Of a stretch of 42,388 nucleotides of DNA, positions 20,816 through 28,203 are shown one piece after another (position 1 is the stretch's first letter; each line of letters starts with the position of its first letter). A program made the position numbers and the translations under genes. The DNA comes from a virus, in the IMG/VR virus record IMGVR_UViG_3300034103_000802, positions 1 through 42,388 of that record; one strand, given 5' to 3'. Under the pieces are notes generated by a model that saw nothing but the letters and a program-made list of their open reading frames with translations, was not told the DNA's origin and searched no databases.

Positions 20816-21283
20816 TCACGAGCGGTCAAGATACTTTTTTGCCGCCTCCTGCACCGCTGACCTCTTCGAGACGGCGACGAGCGACTCGATGTACCAGCGG
20901 CAGCCCTCGGCGTCGATCTCCTCGAAGCTCTTGCCCGCGAACCGTCCGTCACGCATGAGAAACACGTCCTTCTGCTTGCGGTCCTCGGCGTCGAGCAGGC
21001 CCGGCACCGGGTCGACGACCATCAGGAGCAGACAGCCCCAGCCGCACTGAGCGACCCACTTGTTGCCTGCGTCCGTCTTGCGAGTGTCGACGAGGTCGAG
21101 AATGGTCATCCCGCACCGCTCGCACTGGTAGTGACCGTCGATGCTGGCGAGATATCTTGCAGGAGGTTCTTTGACGACAAGAGTCGAGGGGGCAGCCGGC
21201 GACGCTTGCCTCGCCCGCTTTGACTTCGTCTTTCTCTTGCCGTCTTCGTCCTCAGTCGGCGACGTGTCGAAGAGCATGCTCAT
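20816..21283 (-). CDS. Zinc-ribbon protein with ExoX-C-like C-terminus
   Basis: 155 residues, ATG 21283 behind GGGAGTGGATCC. The N-terminal 40 residues are a Lys/Arg/Glu-rich linker. A ribbon (CERCGMTILDLV ... CGWGC) follows. The tail reads MRDGRFAGKSFEEIDAEGCR, then WYIESLV, matching the small ExoX-like C-terminal domain (G-(R/K)-F/Y-x-G-x-T/S-(F/L)-EE-(I/V) then Y-x-x-W/S). That domain accompanies replication and repair nucleases; this copy has no nuclease domain of its own. It probably binds DNA or a nuclease partner. It overlaps the protease gene by 32 bases. Confidence 0.68.
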   Translation of the reverse strand: MSMLFDTSPTEDEDGKRKTKSKRARQASPAAPSTLVVKEPPARYLASIDGHYQCERCGMTILDLVDTRKTDAGNKWVAQCGWGCLLLMVVDPVPGLLDAEDRKQKDVFLMRDGRFAGKSFEEIDAEGCRWYIESLVAVSKRSAVQEAAKKYLDRS

Positions 21284-21998
21284 GGATCCACTCCCTGTAG
21301 AGACTGATTCGCGTGTGGTGAGACTCATCGCCGTAGGTTGATCGCGGGGCCTTGCCGATGGCGGTCATAAACGAGTTCACCCCGGCCAGCTTGCCGCCGA
21401 TGAACAGTCCGCCGCCTGAGTCTCCGGGTGCAATCATCCACTCAAGCTCAGTCCTCGTGCCGCCGAGGACGCTACACACAAGGACGCCCCGCTCAGTCTT
21501 GTCGACGATGTTGCTGCCGGCGCGTCGCCTGCCGTCGGCCGTCGTCGCCCCAGTGGAAAGCGTCCCTTCGAGTCCCCACCCGGCGATAGAGCAGACCTTG
21601 CCCTGCTCGTCATCGCTTCCGTACAAAGCCGGGTAGTGGTCGAGGCCGATGTCCTCGGAGGCATGCCCGACGGCGATGTCGTGCCAGCCGACGCCTCCAC
21701 GGCGAAACTCGTCGTGCATGAAAATCTTCGAGAGCGGCACTGCCCTGCCGCCGACGTAGACCCACCACTCGTCACAGTCCTCGACGACGTGTGCGGCGGT
21801 GACGACCCACCGGGGAGCGATCGCGACGCACGAGGCCGACGACTTCGTGCCGTCCTTGCCGCGACCCTCGATCTTCAGGACACACTTGAACCCCTCACCG
21901 TAGGCGACGTGCCTTGAGTCGGGCGTGCCGGGCTCGCGAGTGCCGGCGTCGGCAACGGACGCGAGAACAGTGACGATAGCCGCAGAAATCCATCTCAT
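21252..21998 (-). CDS. Secreted trypsin-like (S1) serine protease
   Basis: 248 residues. ATG 21998 has GGAG upstream and overlaps the helicase stop (ATGA). The signal peptide is MRWISAAIVTVLASVADAG, with a likely cut after A18 or G19. The catalytic triad is readable: His70 in VVTAAH, Asp107 in GWHDIAVGH, Ser194 in APGDSGGGLF. Several Cys could pair (57/75, 136/175). The length is normal for S1 proteases. It is exported and so unlikely to process capsids inside the cell. It may act on the envelope, a host defence or other cells. Finding such a gene in a replication operon is unusual. Confidence 0.88.
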   Translation of the reverse strand: MRWISAAIVTVLASVADAGTREPGTPDSRHVAYGEGFKCVLKIEGRGKDGTKSSASCVAIAPRWVVTAAHVVEDCDEWWVYVGGRAVPLSKIFMHDEFRRGGVGWHDIAVGHASEDIGLDHYPALYGSDDEQGKVCSIAGWGLEGTLSTGATTADGRRRAGSNIVDKTERGVLVCSVLGGTRTELEWMIAPGDSGGGLFIGGKLAGVNSFMTAIGKAPRSTYGDESHHTRISLYREWIHEHALRHVAD

Positions 21999-23662
21999 GC
22001 TGGTATCTCCAGTGAGCATCGGCCTCCATCGCCCACGATCCAGAGATCCTTTCTGGCTCGCGTGACGGCGACGTAATTGACACGACACTCCTCGTCGTGC
22101 AACTCATCGATCTTACTGCGGCCCCGCTCGACGGCTGGAGAACTCTTGGTCGACAGGATCACTGTGTCTCCCTCGCAGCCCTTGGCGCCGTGGATCGTCG
22201 AGAGTCGGACTTTCGGGCTGCACGCCGTCTCTGGCCCGAACCGCTTGGCTGCCTCGATCCATCGCGTGGCCTTCTTCACGTGCGTTTTGCCTAGATACTC
22301 CGGCCAGCGACCGTCGCGGATGATTGCGGCGAGCGCCGGCGTCGCTCCTGCGAGTGAGAGGTCTTCGTCGACAGCCCGGATGATGTCGACGCTGGACCGC
22401 AGTCCCTTCTTCCACGCCTCTTTTTCGCCACGCACGAGCAGCGGGCCCGCCTCCTTGTCGCTCGCGACGATCATTGAGATTGCGTTCGACCAATCGTCGT
22501 GATGAACGACCTTTCCGTGCTGGAGATTCCAGAGGCACGTGTATCCAGACATTTCCGAGACGCTGCCTACGCGATCGATCCACGTGTACGGGATCCGTTT
22601 TGTCCGCAGAATCTCCTCGTACTCAGCCAGAGCGAACCCGCACCGTCCGAGGATCAGGACAGACTCGTCACCCTTGAGCGATGCAATCGCCTGCATCGCC
22701 GTGCCGACACGACGCACGTTGCCCGTGTGTGAGGCCGGCTGGATCATGCGATCGCGGTAGCCGCTACGCATGCGACGGATGCAGCGTTCGCCAAGCTCCA
22801 TGATCTCCGGCGGGCACCGATAGGATCGCGGCATGACGGACTCCTCGGCCTCCCAGTTGAGAAAGAGCCTGTAGTCGCTGCCGTTGAAAGAGTAGATGCT
22901 CTGGTAGGCGTCTCCGCTCAAGAAGACCCGCTCGACCGTCGGGCTCTCGGCGAGACGCCGGCAGACTCGATCGACCAGCACCGACGAGTCCTGAGCCTCG
23001 TCGATCGCGAGTGCCCTGAGGGTCGTCGGCACCTCACCGTCGGGCCAAGTCTCCTCGGGTCCGTCGACCGTGAAACGCACGCCGGCGAATCTCGCGATGA
23101 TGTCGGTGTAGTCGAGACGACCAGATGTTCTCTTCGCCGCCTCGTACCGCTCGATGTACCGCCGAGACGCAGCCTCGTCTGGTGTCCGCTCGCACGCCGC
23201 AGCACGGCTCTTCAGGATCTCCGAGAGGCTCGTCATGTTCGCGCGGGCCAAGTCCCACGCAGCCAACGCAGTCGTCAGCGTCGAGTCTCCGTCTCCAGAG
23301 ACGAACGCGATCTCGCGGGTGCGTGAGTCGTACCGGGTGGAGACTTTCCCGCCGACAGCCTCGCCGATCCACGTGGCGCCGTCTGCACCCTCTAGAAGCT
23401 GCCCCTCCTCGACGCCGATCTGTCGGTGGGCGATCGAGTGTGCCGTCCGAAACAGCCCGTGCTTCGTCAGCGTCTCGGGGTCGCAGCCCCACTCCGCCGC
23501 CGCACGCTCCGATAGCTCCTGCCGGCCAGCGCGAGTGAAGGTGCAGAGCCCGATCTCCTCGACGCTCAGGCCAAACTCACGCTTAGTCTCGGTCAAGCGA
23601 TCGAGAATAAGCCGCGTCTTGCCGGTGCCCGGCCCGCCGATGTGCCGCTCAATCTTTCGCAT
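21995..23662 (-). CDS. UvrD/PcrA-like superfamily 1 DNA helicase
   Basis: 555 residues, ATG 23662 behind AAGGAAGC. SF1A motifs in order: I GGPGTGKT (9-16), Ia CTFTRAGRQEL, II IDEAQD (220-225), III LSGDAYQSIYSFNGSD, IV PRSYRCPPEI, V STIHGAKGCEGDTVILS, VI NYVAVTRARKDLWIVG. It is shorter than UvrD (about 720) and lacks most of the accessory domains. It unwinds DNA 3' to 5' with ATP, in replication, recombination or repair. Its stop overlaps the protease start. The gene directly follows the putative origin region and pairs with the Prim-Pol. Confidence 0.92.
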   Translation of the reverse strand: MRKIERHIGGPGTGKTRLILDRLTETKREFGLSVEEIGLCTFTRAGRQELSERAAAEWGCDPETLTKHGLFRTAHSIAHRQIGVEEGQLLEGADGATWIGEAVGGKVSTRYDSRTREIAFVSGDGDSTLTTALAAWDLARANMTSLSEILKSRAAACERTPDEAASRRYIERYEAAKRTSGRLDYTDIIARFAGVRFTVDGPEETWPDGEVPTTLRALAIDEAQDSSVLVDRVCRRLAESPTVERVFLSGDAYQSIYSFNGSDYRLFLNWEAEESVMPRSYRCPPEIMELGERCIRRMRSGYRDRMIQPASHTGNVRRVGTAMQAIASLKGDESVLILGRCGFALAEYEEILRTKRIPYTWIDRVGSVSEMSGYTCLWNLQHGKVVHHDDWSNAISMIVASDKEAGPLLVRGEKEAWKKGLRSSVDIIRAVDEDLSLAGATPALAAIIRDGRWPEYLGKTHVKKATRWIEAAKRFGPETACSPKVRLSTIHGAKGCEGDTVILSTKSSPAVERGRSKIDELHDEECRVNYVAVTRARKDLWIVGDGGRCSLEIPA

Positions 23663-23855
23663 TTGTAAGCTTCCTTGGTTTGCGCAACCCCTGATACCCC
23701 GACAAAATCGATCCAAACGCTTTCTCTATATAGGCGCAAATGCTTATCTCATAAGGAGTTGCATGCCGCGAAATCAGTTGATACCCCGTATACCCCATTT
23801 CTGGATGAAAACTCTGTGGAGTGACATATAGAGAAGTTTTGAGGGACATGGGGTA
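23663..23855. other. AT-rich intergenic region with GATACCCC repeats, candidate origin
   Basis: 193 bases between the Prim-Pol and the helicase, visibly richer in A and T than elsewhere. Copies of GATACCCC occur at 23693-23700 and 23780-23787, with a near copy TATACCCC at 23789-23796. The complement GGGGTATC occurs at 23850-23857, across the Prim-Pol stop. Between them are an inverted repeat CTTAT-CTC-ATAAG (23743-23755) and the AT tract TTTCTCTATATAGG. Iteron-like repeats plus an AT tract beside primase and helicase fit a replication origin. Function is inferred. Confidence 0.5.
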
Positions 23856-25451
23856 TCACGCCCCGGTCAGTTGGTCGAGCGCGGCGATGTGGTCGTCGGT
23901 CCAGACCTTGAATTTGCCCAGACTCTCCTCGCCGCGACGCCAGACAAGCTCACGAAAGTCCCGCTCGCCGGTGACTTGGAGAATCTTCCTCTTCAACTCC
24001 CTCTCCTGAACGGTCGTGATGGTCGGCTTCACGTTCGCCCACGCGTACCGCACCATGTCTTGCCACTTGAAATAGAGCTTCCAGACCCCGTCCTTGCCCC
24101 GGATCCACTTGGGCGTGCCGTCGGTGTACGGAGCCTCGTCCTCGTCGTCGGACCGACCGAACGGCCTCAGGTAAGACCTGAGAATGGCCGCGTGCTGGGA
24201 CCACAGGCACGAGTCGAGCGAGGGCTGCTCCTCGTCGGCCTCGTCGAGCATCCTCGCCCTGAGGCTCTCGACGTCTCTCCAGCCGTCTCCCTCTCTGACA
24301 CGCCCACCCATCCAGACGAGCTTCCACGCGTCTGCGTAGGGCCGCATCAGATCGATTCTCGCCGTGCCCTTGAGAATCCTCTGGGCGACGGTGATGTGGT
24401 TGAGAATCTCGGTCTCGTCCATCGATATGATGCAGATCCTGCCCCGGTAGGGAATCGTGAGTCGATACTCGATCGGGTCTGAGTGGACGATCGTGAGGGT
24501 CCAGTCCCCCGGATCCCACTGTCGAGCGTCGTCGTTCCACTCCAGTCCGTAGTCATCGAACGGCCGCTCGCGGACGCCGCGACGGTCCTCGGCACGGAGA
24601 CGGTAATACTCGAACTGGTCGGCAGCGATCCGCATCGCCTCGGCCGGGTCTTTGGGCTGAGCGAGGGCCCGGTTCTGTGCGAGCAGGATGTTTGTCACGA
24701 TCTCGCGGTCCTCTGGTGTGAACCGTCGGACGTGCCCGCAGAGCCACGACGCCACGCCGACGAGGTAGCCGTGCCGGTTGCCGACAGTGACCTCGACGTT
24801 CGCGGCGAGGACTTGTCGAGCCTGAGCGACGGCGCCGCTTCCGGCCTGACGAGAGTTTGCTTTCACGGCCGCTTTGAACGCCGCCGGCAGCGGGGCCGGG
24901 TCGACCTCGTCGATGCTCTTGCCCGGGAGCCACGAGTATTGGATCGCAGTGCGATGCCACGACGACGGCATCACACTCTGGGCTGCCTTGCCGCCTCCGC
25001 CAAGACGCACCTCGATCCCGTCGACCTTCACGACGGCCACGTCAGGCAGATCGTCCTCGTACTTGAAGATCCTGTGACACCCTCGCGAGGCCGTGTAGGT
25101 CGGCGTGTCGATCTGATCGAGGCCGTACCTCTTGAGGGCGACCTCCGCCTCAGGCGAGTCGAACTCGATATCTATGATCCCAGAGTCTCGGCCCAGCTTC
25201 ACGCCGACGTTGACCCGGAGGCTCTCGTCAGTGTCGGCGTAGTTGAACCACTCTCCGATCACGTCTTCGTCAGACGTGGCACGAGCCGGCCAGTTGTCTC
25301 CGCTCGGGTGCTTGCCGGGATTCGGGCAGCGATTTCCGAGGTGACACGTACAGGTGCAGTCGTCCTTGACGCCGTAGAGCTTGACGACTTTCCAGCCCTT
25401 GGCAGCGACGGCCGCAGCCGCCGCGAAGACATGATCTGCGCGGTAATCCAC
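23856..25451 (-). CDS. Prim-Pol (bifunctional primase/polymerase)
   Basis: 531 residues, GTG 25451 behind AAGGAGGG. The N-terminal Prim-Pol fold is clear. The zinc-like insert CTCTCHLGNRCPNPGKHP (33-50) precedes the catalytic DIEFD (D94, E96). SSWH (163-166) is the s-x-H motif. IDTPTYTASRGCHRIF and VDGIEVRL (143-150) complete the core, with D144/E147 as the likely third acid. The rest of the protein is a helical C-terminal region of about 330 residues. I see no Walker A, so this is a primase/polymerase without a fused helicase. It likely works with the SF1 helicase downstream. Confidence 0.9.
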   Translation of the reverse strand: MDYRADHVFAAAAAVAAKGWKVVKLYGVKDDCTCTCHLGNRCPNPGKHPSGDNWPARATSDEDVIGEWFNYADTDESLRVNVGVKLGRDSGIIDIEFDSPEAEVALKRYGLDQIDTPTYTASRGCHRIFKYEDDLPDVAVVKVDGIEVRLGGGGKAAQSVMPSSWHRTAIQYSWLPGKSIDEVDPAPLPAAFKAAVKANSRQAGSGAVAQARQVLAANVEVTVGNRHGYLVGVASWLCGHVRRFTPEDREIVTNILLAQNRALAQPKDPAEAMRIAADQFEYYRLRAEDRRGVRERPFDDYGLEWNDDARQWDPGDWTLTIVHSDPIEYRLTIPYRGRICIISMDETEILNHITVAQRILKGTARIDLMRPYADAWKLVWMGGRVREGDGWRDVESLRARMLDEADEEQPSLDSCLWSQHAAILRSYLRPFGRSDDEDEAPYTDGTPKWIRGKDGVWKLYFKWQDMVRYAWANVKPTITTVQERELKRKILQVTGERDFRELVWRRGEESLGKFKVWTDDHIAALDQLTGA

Positions 25452-25489
25452 TGAAACACCCTCCTTGGTGAAAAAATGAGATGAGAAAA

Positions 25490-25523
25490 GCCCGGCCGGC
25501 GGGCCAGCCCCAGCCGGCCGGGC
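25490..25523 (-). terminator. GC hairpin with T-tract after the ParB-like gene
   Basis: Arms GCCCGGCCGGC (25490-25500) and its complement (25513-25523) flank a 12-base loop. On the minus strand the hairpin is followed by TTTTCTCATCTCATTTTTTC, a good intrinsic-terminator tail. It lies 16 bases after the stop of the gene ending at 25539, and the Prim-Pol follows. The arm and adjacent GCCGGCTGGGGC are shared with the hairpin at 26528-26565. Confidence 0.7.
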
Positions 25524-25527
25524 ACAC

Positions 25528-25538
25528 GAGTCCGTACT
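25528..25538 (-). repeat. Copy of the junction motif (AGTACGGACTC variant)
   Basis: AGTACGGACTC on the minus strand, directly after the TGA of the gene ending at 25539 and before the GC hairpin. Confidence 0.6.
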
Positions 25539-26462
25539 TCAGAGACCGGCTATCTGCGGGAACCGCTCACCGGACCGGAAGTGAAACACCTGAGGGACGT
25601 CGTCCTCTTGGAACGCGTTCCACGCCTTGATCCAGCACGCGGCAAGTGTCACCGCGTCTGCCTTTCGTGGGCCACGAGTGCTGTTCTCCAGCACTCGCTT
25701 CAGCTTCATCGCGGCCTCTGCGAGCGTCGAGTCGTACTTCTTGTTGGGCAGGCACCCGTCCTCGACGATTGAGATGAACTCCTCGGTCAGCGTCGGGTCG
25801 ACCGACGAGAACAAGTAGTGCAGGGCAGCCACAATCGACGGGGGCGTGAGACCTCGACACTTCTTGAAGAACGCGTCCGCCCGCTTCACGGAGGCTTCGA
25901 TCTTCCTGTGACCCTTCGCGAGTCTCAGGATCTCAGCGTTCGAGACCTTGCCGGAAGCACGCCGAGATGCCTTGTCTCCCATGACCTGAGACGTCTCGTA
26001 GTTGTCCACGTGCCTGAGCGCCGCAGCCATCAGCGTCACGTGCTTCTTACCGTCGACGTGCAACGCGTCCGCGTTGCTGCGGCCAGAGCCAGTGTCGATC
26101 TTCACGAACAGCTTGTCTTCGATCCCGAAGACCATCAGCACGTCGATCGAGACCCCCTGCTCAGCGGCAGCGACCAATCGGTGCTGCCCGTCGAGAACGC
26201 CTCCGCCGAGGCCCATGATGATGGGCTCCCCGTTGAAGGCGAACTCGCCGCTCTCCATCTCCTGCTTGAGGAAGTCCTTCTGGTGCCTTTTGAGGCCACG
26301 GTTCTTCGTGTTCCTCTCCTCGACAAGACTGCGGCACACTTCCGGGGTCAGCGTGGCGCGGAACGTGCAGCACATGCCGCTGTCCGCGATCTCGCAGATC
26401 TCCTCGAAGGTGACACGCTGCGACACCAACTCCACCAACTCTATCCTCGTTGACACGTTCAT
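25539..26462 (-). CDS. ParB/DGQHR-like nuclease-fold protein
   Basis: 307 residues, ATG 26462 behind GAGG. After about 80 residues it has VLDGQHRLVAAAEQGVSIDV, the DGQHR/ParB-Srx fold signature. EIADSGMCCTFRATLTPEV and RHQKDFLKQEMESGEFAFNG come before it. The C-terminal 180 residues are helical (about 195 KASVKRADAFFKKCRGLTPP). Phage members bind or nick DNA or handle nucleotides; the activity here is unproven. It has its own start site, with hairpins on both sides, and sits between the ssDNA-binding candidate and the Prim-Pol. Confidence 0.78.
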   Translation of the reverse strand: MNVSTRIELVELVSQRVTFEEICEIADSGMCCTFRATLTPEVCRSLVEERNTKNRGLKRHQKDFLKQEMESGEFAFNGEPIIMGLGGGVLDGQHRLVAAAEQGVSIDVLMVFGIEDKLFVKIDTGSGRSNADALHVDGKKHVTLMAAALRHVDNYETSQVMGDKASRRASGKVSNAEILRLAKGHRKIEASVKRADAFFKKCRGLTPPSIVAALHYLFSSVDPTLTEEFISIVEDGCLPNKKYDSTLAEAAMKLKRVLENSTRGPRKADAVTLAACWIKAWNAFQEDDVPQVFHFRSGERFPQIAGL

Positions 26463-26527
26463 CGAAAAACCTCGCTAGTGAGTAGAGCCCCTACCGAGCG
26501 ACGGCAACGCGCCGCCGCCCCCATCCG

Positions 26528-26565
26528 GCCCGGCCGGCTAGGAGTAGTGCCCCAGCCGGCCGGGC
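26528..26565 (-). other. GC-rich hairpin after the ssDNA-binding candidate
   Basis: A 12-bp stem, 26528-26539 with 26554-26565 (core GCCCGGCCGGCT), around a 14-base loop. No T-run follows on the minus strand. It sits just beyond a junction motif. It shares the GCCCGGCCGGCTGGGGC string with the hairpin at 25490. Confidence 0.6.
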
Positions 26566-26574
26566 AAAGAGAAC

Positions 26575-26585
26575 GAATCCAGACT
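26575..26585 (-). repeat. Copy of the AGTCTGGATAC junction motif (TTC variant)
   Basis: AGTCTGGATTC on the minus strand, overlapping the TAG stop of the gene ending at 26584 and leading into a GC-rich hairpin. Confidence 0.65.
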
Positions 26586-27330
26586 AGAACGGCACCGCGT
26601 CGAGAGACTCGCGGCCGACGTACTTCTCCAGCGAGCCCCGCAGCTTCGGCGAGACCTCGGCGAAGTAGGCGCGGAACGCGTCGACCATCTCGGCCGGGGC
26701 CGGCGACACGAACTTCGGCACGACGCGAGAGTAGGTGGCCTTCGCCCCCTTCACCGCTTCGAGGCCGAGACTCGCGACGACCTGATAGGGCTGCACGCCC
26801 TGACCACGGAGCTTCCTCGCGAACTCCTGCACCTTCGGGCTCGACGTCTTCGAGAGACGCACGAACAGCGGCGCCGAGTCACCCGGACGCAGGATGCCGA
26901 TCACACTCGTCGCGTTCGCACGCGGCGGGATGTTCCGCTCTCCCTGCTTCTCCCACTGGAAATACTTGATCTTCGAGCAGTCGTAGGTGTCGGTGCCAGC
27001 GATCCGAGCCGCCTCGATGTGCTTGACGTCGAGGTCGCCGGGGTCGTCCCCGACGATCGTCGCCGTCTTGCCGTCGAGCGACCGCATGTAGGGACTTGAC
27101 TTCTCTGCCGCCTGCCCCTGATGCGGCCACAGATCGTGCTGCACCTCCGAGAGAGCGACTATCACGCCGGTGATCTCGCTCTCCACGTAATCGCCGAGAA
27201 TCGTCGACCACGACCACTTGGTGATCCCGCCGCCGGGGATCTTGACGAAGGTCTGCTCAGAGCGTCGAAACTCGCCGCCGTTGACCGAGAGACCAGAAAA
27301 CGAACCAACCGTAGCAATGGCATTAGCCAT
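26584..27330 (-). CDS. Candidate ssDNA-binding/recombination partner
   Basis: 248 residues, ATG 27330 behind AAGGAGGATG. It begins MANAIATVGSFSGLSVNGGE, then FVKIPGGGITKWSWSTILGD, and SEITGVIVALSEVQHDLWP, followed by PLFVRLSKTSSPKVQEFARK, then QPYQVVASLGLEAVKGA. The pattern resembles a phage family with a (G/A)-x-G-G-x-T-x-W-E start and a late Y-x-V-V-x-R/S strand, encoded beside Cas4/RecE-like nucleases. That suggests an OB-like ssDNA-binding or annealing role. No RecT or Erf signature is seen. Function is inferred from gene order. Confidence 0.7.
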   Translation of the reverse strand: MANAIATVGSFSGLSVNGGEFRRSEQTFVKIPGGGITKWSWSTILGDYVESEITGVIVALSEVQHDLWPHQGQAAEKSSPYMRSLDGKTATIVGDDPGDLDVKHIEAARIAGTDTYDCSKIKYFQWEKQGERNIPPRANATSVIGILRPGDSAPLFVRLSKTSSPKVQEFARKLRGQGVQPYQVVASLGLEAVKGAKATYSRVVPKFVSPAPAEMVDAFRAYFAEVSPKLRGSLEKYVGRESLDAVPF

Positions 27331-27381
27331 GATGTCATCCTCCTTGCCTACCGAACTAAGCGTCGGACCTTCCGACGCCAA

Positions 27382-28203
27382 TCAACCCAACTCCAACACT
27401 TGCTCTGCGTGATACTGATCAGGCACGTAGTTGCCCGTCTCGCGGCGGTGCCGCATGTCAGCGAGCGTCTTGCGAATCTCCTGACGAGCGTTCTCGATCG
27501 CGTCGTCTGTCAGCGAGAACACGGCGACGTCATACGGAGCGAAGGTCTGGACGACGATGAAGCGGAACCTGAACGGCTTCCACCCGCCGGCAATCGCCGC
27601 GTCGGTGTACCAAGCCGCCTGCCAGTCGTATGCGTACTCGCGAAACGAAAACTTGAGCTTGCTGAACTCACTGCTCGTCGTCTTCAGATCGAACCACTCG
27701 TCGTCGTTCAGGCCGTCCGGGCGAGCCTTGCGATCATGTCCGTCCTCGTCTCTCCAGAACACGCTGTACTGCGTGTGCTTGATCGACTCCAAGAGTTGCC
27801 GAGCGATCTTGTGTTCCTTCAGAGACTCGATGATGTCGGCAACCTTCACGAAGTCTGCCGGGCTGCACTCGATTGCCCCGGACGGCAGGCTCTCCTTCCA
27901 CGCCGTGAATGCGTTGCCGCGTCGCTGGCCGTTCGACGTCAGGACTTCGGGCGGCGCCACCGCGCACCGGCTTCGCCAGTCAAGTCCGCGAGCCTCGGCC
28001 TCGAACGCCACGTCCACGAGCGTTCCGAAGCTCGTGCCTGCGTTGCCCTCGAAGAGCTTGCCGCCCTTCACTTCCTCGTATCGCTGGGCCCGCCCGCCGC
28101 GAACGCCTCGATATCGACTCGCCTGAGACCGACTCGTGTGCGTCTTCCGCCCGTGATAGGCGTCGTTCGACAGATCAGTGAACACTTCAAGACTATTGCT
28201 CAT
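27382..28203 (-). CDS. RecE/Cas4-like PD-(D/E)XK exonuclease
   Basis: 273 residues from ATG 28203, overlapping the helicase stop (ATGA) behind GGAGGG. Early GTSFGTLVDVAFEAE is the helix that in RecE/Cas4 carries a metal-ligand His/Asp. The active site is RKARPDGLNDDEWFDLKTT (D163, D172-x-K174), followed by FREYAYDWQAAWYTDAAIAG, with the conserved Y and Q. A 5'-3' resecting exonuclease making 3' tails for annealing is expected. The next gene is the likely ssDNA-binding partner. No iron-sulphur Cys set was seen, so RecE-like is preferred over Cas4. Confidence 0.88.
   Translation of the reverse strand: MSNSLEVFTDLSNDAYHGRKTHTSRSQASRYRGVRGGRAQRYEEVKGGKLFEGNAGTSFGTLVDVAFEAEARGLDWRSRCAVAPPEVLTSNGQRRGNAFTAWKESLPSGAIECSPADFVKVADIIESLKEHKIARQLLESIKHTQYSVFWRDEDGHDRKARPDGLNDDEWFDLKTTSSEFSKLKFSFREYAYDWQAAWYTDAAIAGGWKPFRFRFIVVQTFAPYDVAVFSLTDDAIENARQEIRKTLADMRHRRETGNYVPDQYHAEQVLELG

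Noticed and set aside
22544-22554. Match to the GTCTGGATAC motif within the helicase gene
   Set aside because: It lies inside a conserved coding region (SGYTC segment), with no junction context, so it is counted as chance.
23763-23831. Plus-strand 22-codon frame preceded by AAGGAG
   Set aside because: It is the only plus-strand candidate, too short to judge, and its start spacing is only four bases. It also runs through the GATACCCC repeats.
23649-23849. 66-codon minus frame between Prim-Pol and helicase
   Set aside because: No ribosome site, it spans the origin-like repeats and overlaps the helicase start. Probably chance in an AT-rich gap.
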